Notes under the pieces: model-generated
Told to the model about the DNA's origin: nothing
The model's database searches: none
The model's input: only the letters and a program-made list of their open reading frames with translations
Translations under genes and position numbers: made by a program
Assembly: GCA_948470005.1 (NCBI GenBank)
Contig: CAOKNI010000009.1
Location: 1 to 34,369, forward strand
Origin: an uncultured Mycoplasmatota bacterium
Lineage (GTDB): Bacteria; Bacillota_I; Bacilli_A; RF39; UBA660
Direction: 5' to 3'
DNA length: 34,369 nucleotides
Shown here: piece by piece, positions 33,552 through 34,369 of the stretch
How positions within the stretch are numbered: position 1 is the first letter of the stretch
How the letters are laid out: every line of letters begins with the position of its first letter

Positions 33552-34028
33552 CTAGGTTTGAACTAGCTCCTTAGAATTATTTAAATATTTATTGTCAGTT
33601 CTATTAAGAATAAAATCGGAAGAAACATTAAATAATTTACAAATGGAATATAATGTTCCTGTCGATACTAATCTTCGACCTCGCTCGTAGCTGCTTAAAG
33701 AAGCACTTGTAATATGAAGTTTACTTGCAAGGTCCTGCTGCTGCATTTTATGTTCGCGTCTTAACTTGCGGATATTTAATCCTACATTTTTTGCATTTAC
33801 TTCACTTTTTAAATCATCATATTTTCGTACTTTTGAAAGCCTTAAAATATAATCCATATTTAAATTAAAATAGTTACAAAATCCAATTAAATGTTTAAGA
33901 GGAATAATATTATATTGTTGTTCAAAATCACTATATGTACTTCTACTTATTCCTAAAATTTTAGCCATATCTTTTTGTCTAATTTCAAACTCAAAGCGAA
34001 TGTCTTTCATTAATTCGCCATATTCCAT
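33552..34028 (-). CDS. regulator with two Cro/CI-type HTH domains
   Basis: The 158-residue protein has two tandem XRE-type helix-turn-helix domains: one near residues 6-62 (RQKDMAKILGISRSTYSDFEQ) and one near 78-140 (KMQQQDLASKLHITSASLSSYERGRR). Tandem XRE domains with no sensor domain suggest a repressor contacting a long or paired operator. ATG 34028 is preferred over TTG 34037; AGAGAG lies upstream. It is 76 bp downstream of the ORF6N operon in the same direction of transcription and divergent from the exported-protein gene at the window end. Confidence 0.78.
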   Translation of the reverse strand: MEYGELMKDIRFEFEIRQKDMAKILGISRSTYSDFEQQYNIIPLKHLIGFCNYFNLNMDYILRLSKVRKYDDLKSEVNAKNVGLNIRKLRREHKMQQQDLASKLHITSASLSSYERGRRLVSTGTLYSICKLFNVSSDFILNRTDNKYLNNSKELVQT

Positions 34029-34127
34029 ACCTATCAACTCTCTTCTTATTTATTATCTCATTATTACAGCCAGTCTTTAAAAAAAGACGTTCAAAGTAAA
34101 TTTCTTGACGAAAATAATGAAAAAAGC

Positions 34128-34161
34128 TTGATATTATATCAATTATATTATATAGTATAAA
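34128..34161 (+). promoter_or_regulatory. possible divergent promoter/operator
   Basis: TTGATAT (34128-34134), one T, ATATCAA (34136-34142) is a perfect inverted repeat. Its left half could be a -35 (TTGATA, 34128-34133) 17 bp from TATAGT (34151-34156). It lies between the XRE regulator and the exported-protein gene. Confidence 0.4.
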
Positions 34162-34240
34162 TATATGGTAGAAATTACTAATATAAAGAGAAGTTTTGAC
34201 AAGCTTTGTCGAAGGTAATGAAAAGAAAAAATAAAAGCTA

Positions 34241-34246
34241 TATAAT
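34241..34246 (+). promoter_or_regulatory. -10 box of the partial exported-protein gene
   Basis: TATAAT at 34241-34246 followed by GGAGAG before the ATG at 34272. A TTGACA at 34196-34201 is too far to be its -35. Confidence 0.4.
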
Positions 34247-34271
34247 AGAGGGAAGAATAGGAGAGATTAGT

Positions 34272-34369
34272 ATGAAGATAGAGACATTAAAGAAAGATAA
34301 TAAAAAGAAAATAACAATAGGAGTTATTGCAGTTATATCCATAATATCAGTATTAATATTTGCAAGAAG
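34272..34369 (+). CDS. N-terminal part of an exported protein, cut by the window edge
   Basis: The frame starts MKIETLKKDNKKK and continues into a hydrophobic stretch (ITIGVIAVISIISVLIF), a typical signal peptide or membrane anchor. Only 32 codons are available. AGGAGAG lies upstream. The function is unknown. Confidence 0.6.
   Translation, partial: MKIETLKKDNKKKITIGVIAVISIISVLIFAR

Noticed and set aside
1..34369. CRISPR array or toxin-antitoxin/defence cassette
   Set aside because: No regularly spaced repeats were seen. The ORF6N and double-HTH genes are accessory but not a recognisable complete defence set.

Overview
The window is AT-rich, with a compact low-GC Gram-positive layout: short intergenic gaps, Shine-Dalgarno sites of the AGGTG or GGAGG type, and a typical Firmicutes/Tenericutes gene set (DnaD-domain protein, YlxM, SpoIIIE/FtsK, DUF3603-like protein, RmuC, MiaB/MiaA). 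UGA is a stop and peptidoglycan genes (murI, uppP) are present, so this is a walled bacterium using the standard bacterial code rather than a mycoplasma. The best guess is an uncultured, host-associated Bacilli lineage of the RF39/Erysipelotrichales kind; that placement is inference, since no marker was compared with a database.

Layout. 1-1200: an acyltransferase-like protein, then tRNA-Thr(CGT). 1200-4210: a spacer with decayed sequence, an HTH-SDR fusion protein and a bleomycin-hydrolase-type cysteine peptidase. 4310-8228: three consecutive genes of no recognised family. 8236-10845: rpsO and pnp. 10933-13616: murI, uppP on the minus strand, then a small membrane protein overlapping a DUF3603-like gene. 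13626-15765: miaB and an exported surface protein. 15779-19446: a tight operon mscL-miaA-cca-dnaD-like-nth (mechanosensation, tRNA maturation, replication and repair). 19477-21498: an HD-domain nucleotidase, a two-membrane-segment gene broken by two frameshifts and a helical protein of unknown role. On the minus strand follow a redox-dead thioredoxin-like membrane protein and ftsK/spoIIIE. 24440-25110 is a heavily decayed Rpn-family nuclease/transposase gene. Then come an ASCH-domain gene, ftsY-ylxM (protein targeting), an ABC exporter, pyruvate kinase, a DedA/TVP38-like membrane protein and rmuC. The right end (32131-34028, minus) is an accessory island with two tandem ORF6N genes, both broken, and a regulator with two Cro/CI-type HTH domains. 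A truncated exported-protein gene runs off the end.

Housekeeping genes fill most of the window. The most interesting parts are the 4310-8228 block of unknown genes, the HTH-SDR fusion that lacks the usual catalytic lysine, the tandem ORF6N genes whose first 90 bp are nearly identical, and a recurrent promoter design in which the -10 box lies only about 14-20 bp upstream of the start codon. Four loci carry reading-frame lesions. These are either real pseudogenes or indel errors in the assembly, and the sequence alone cannot decide. I did not find a convincing complete defence or CRISPR system.
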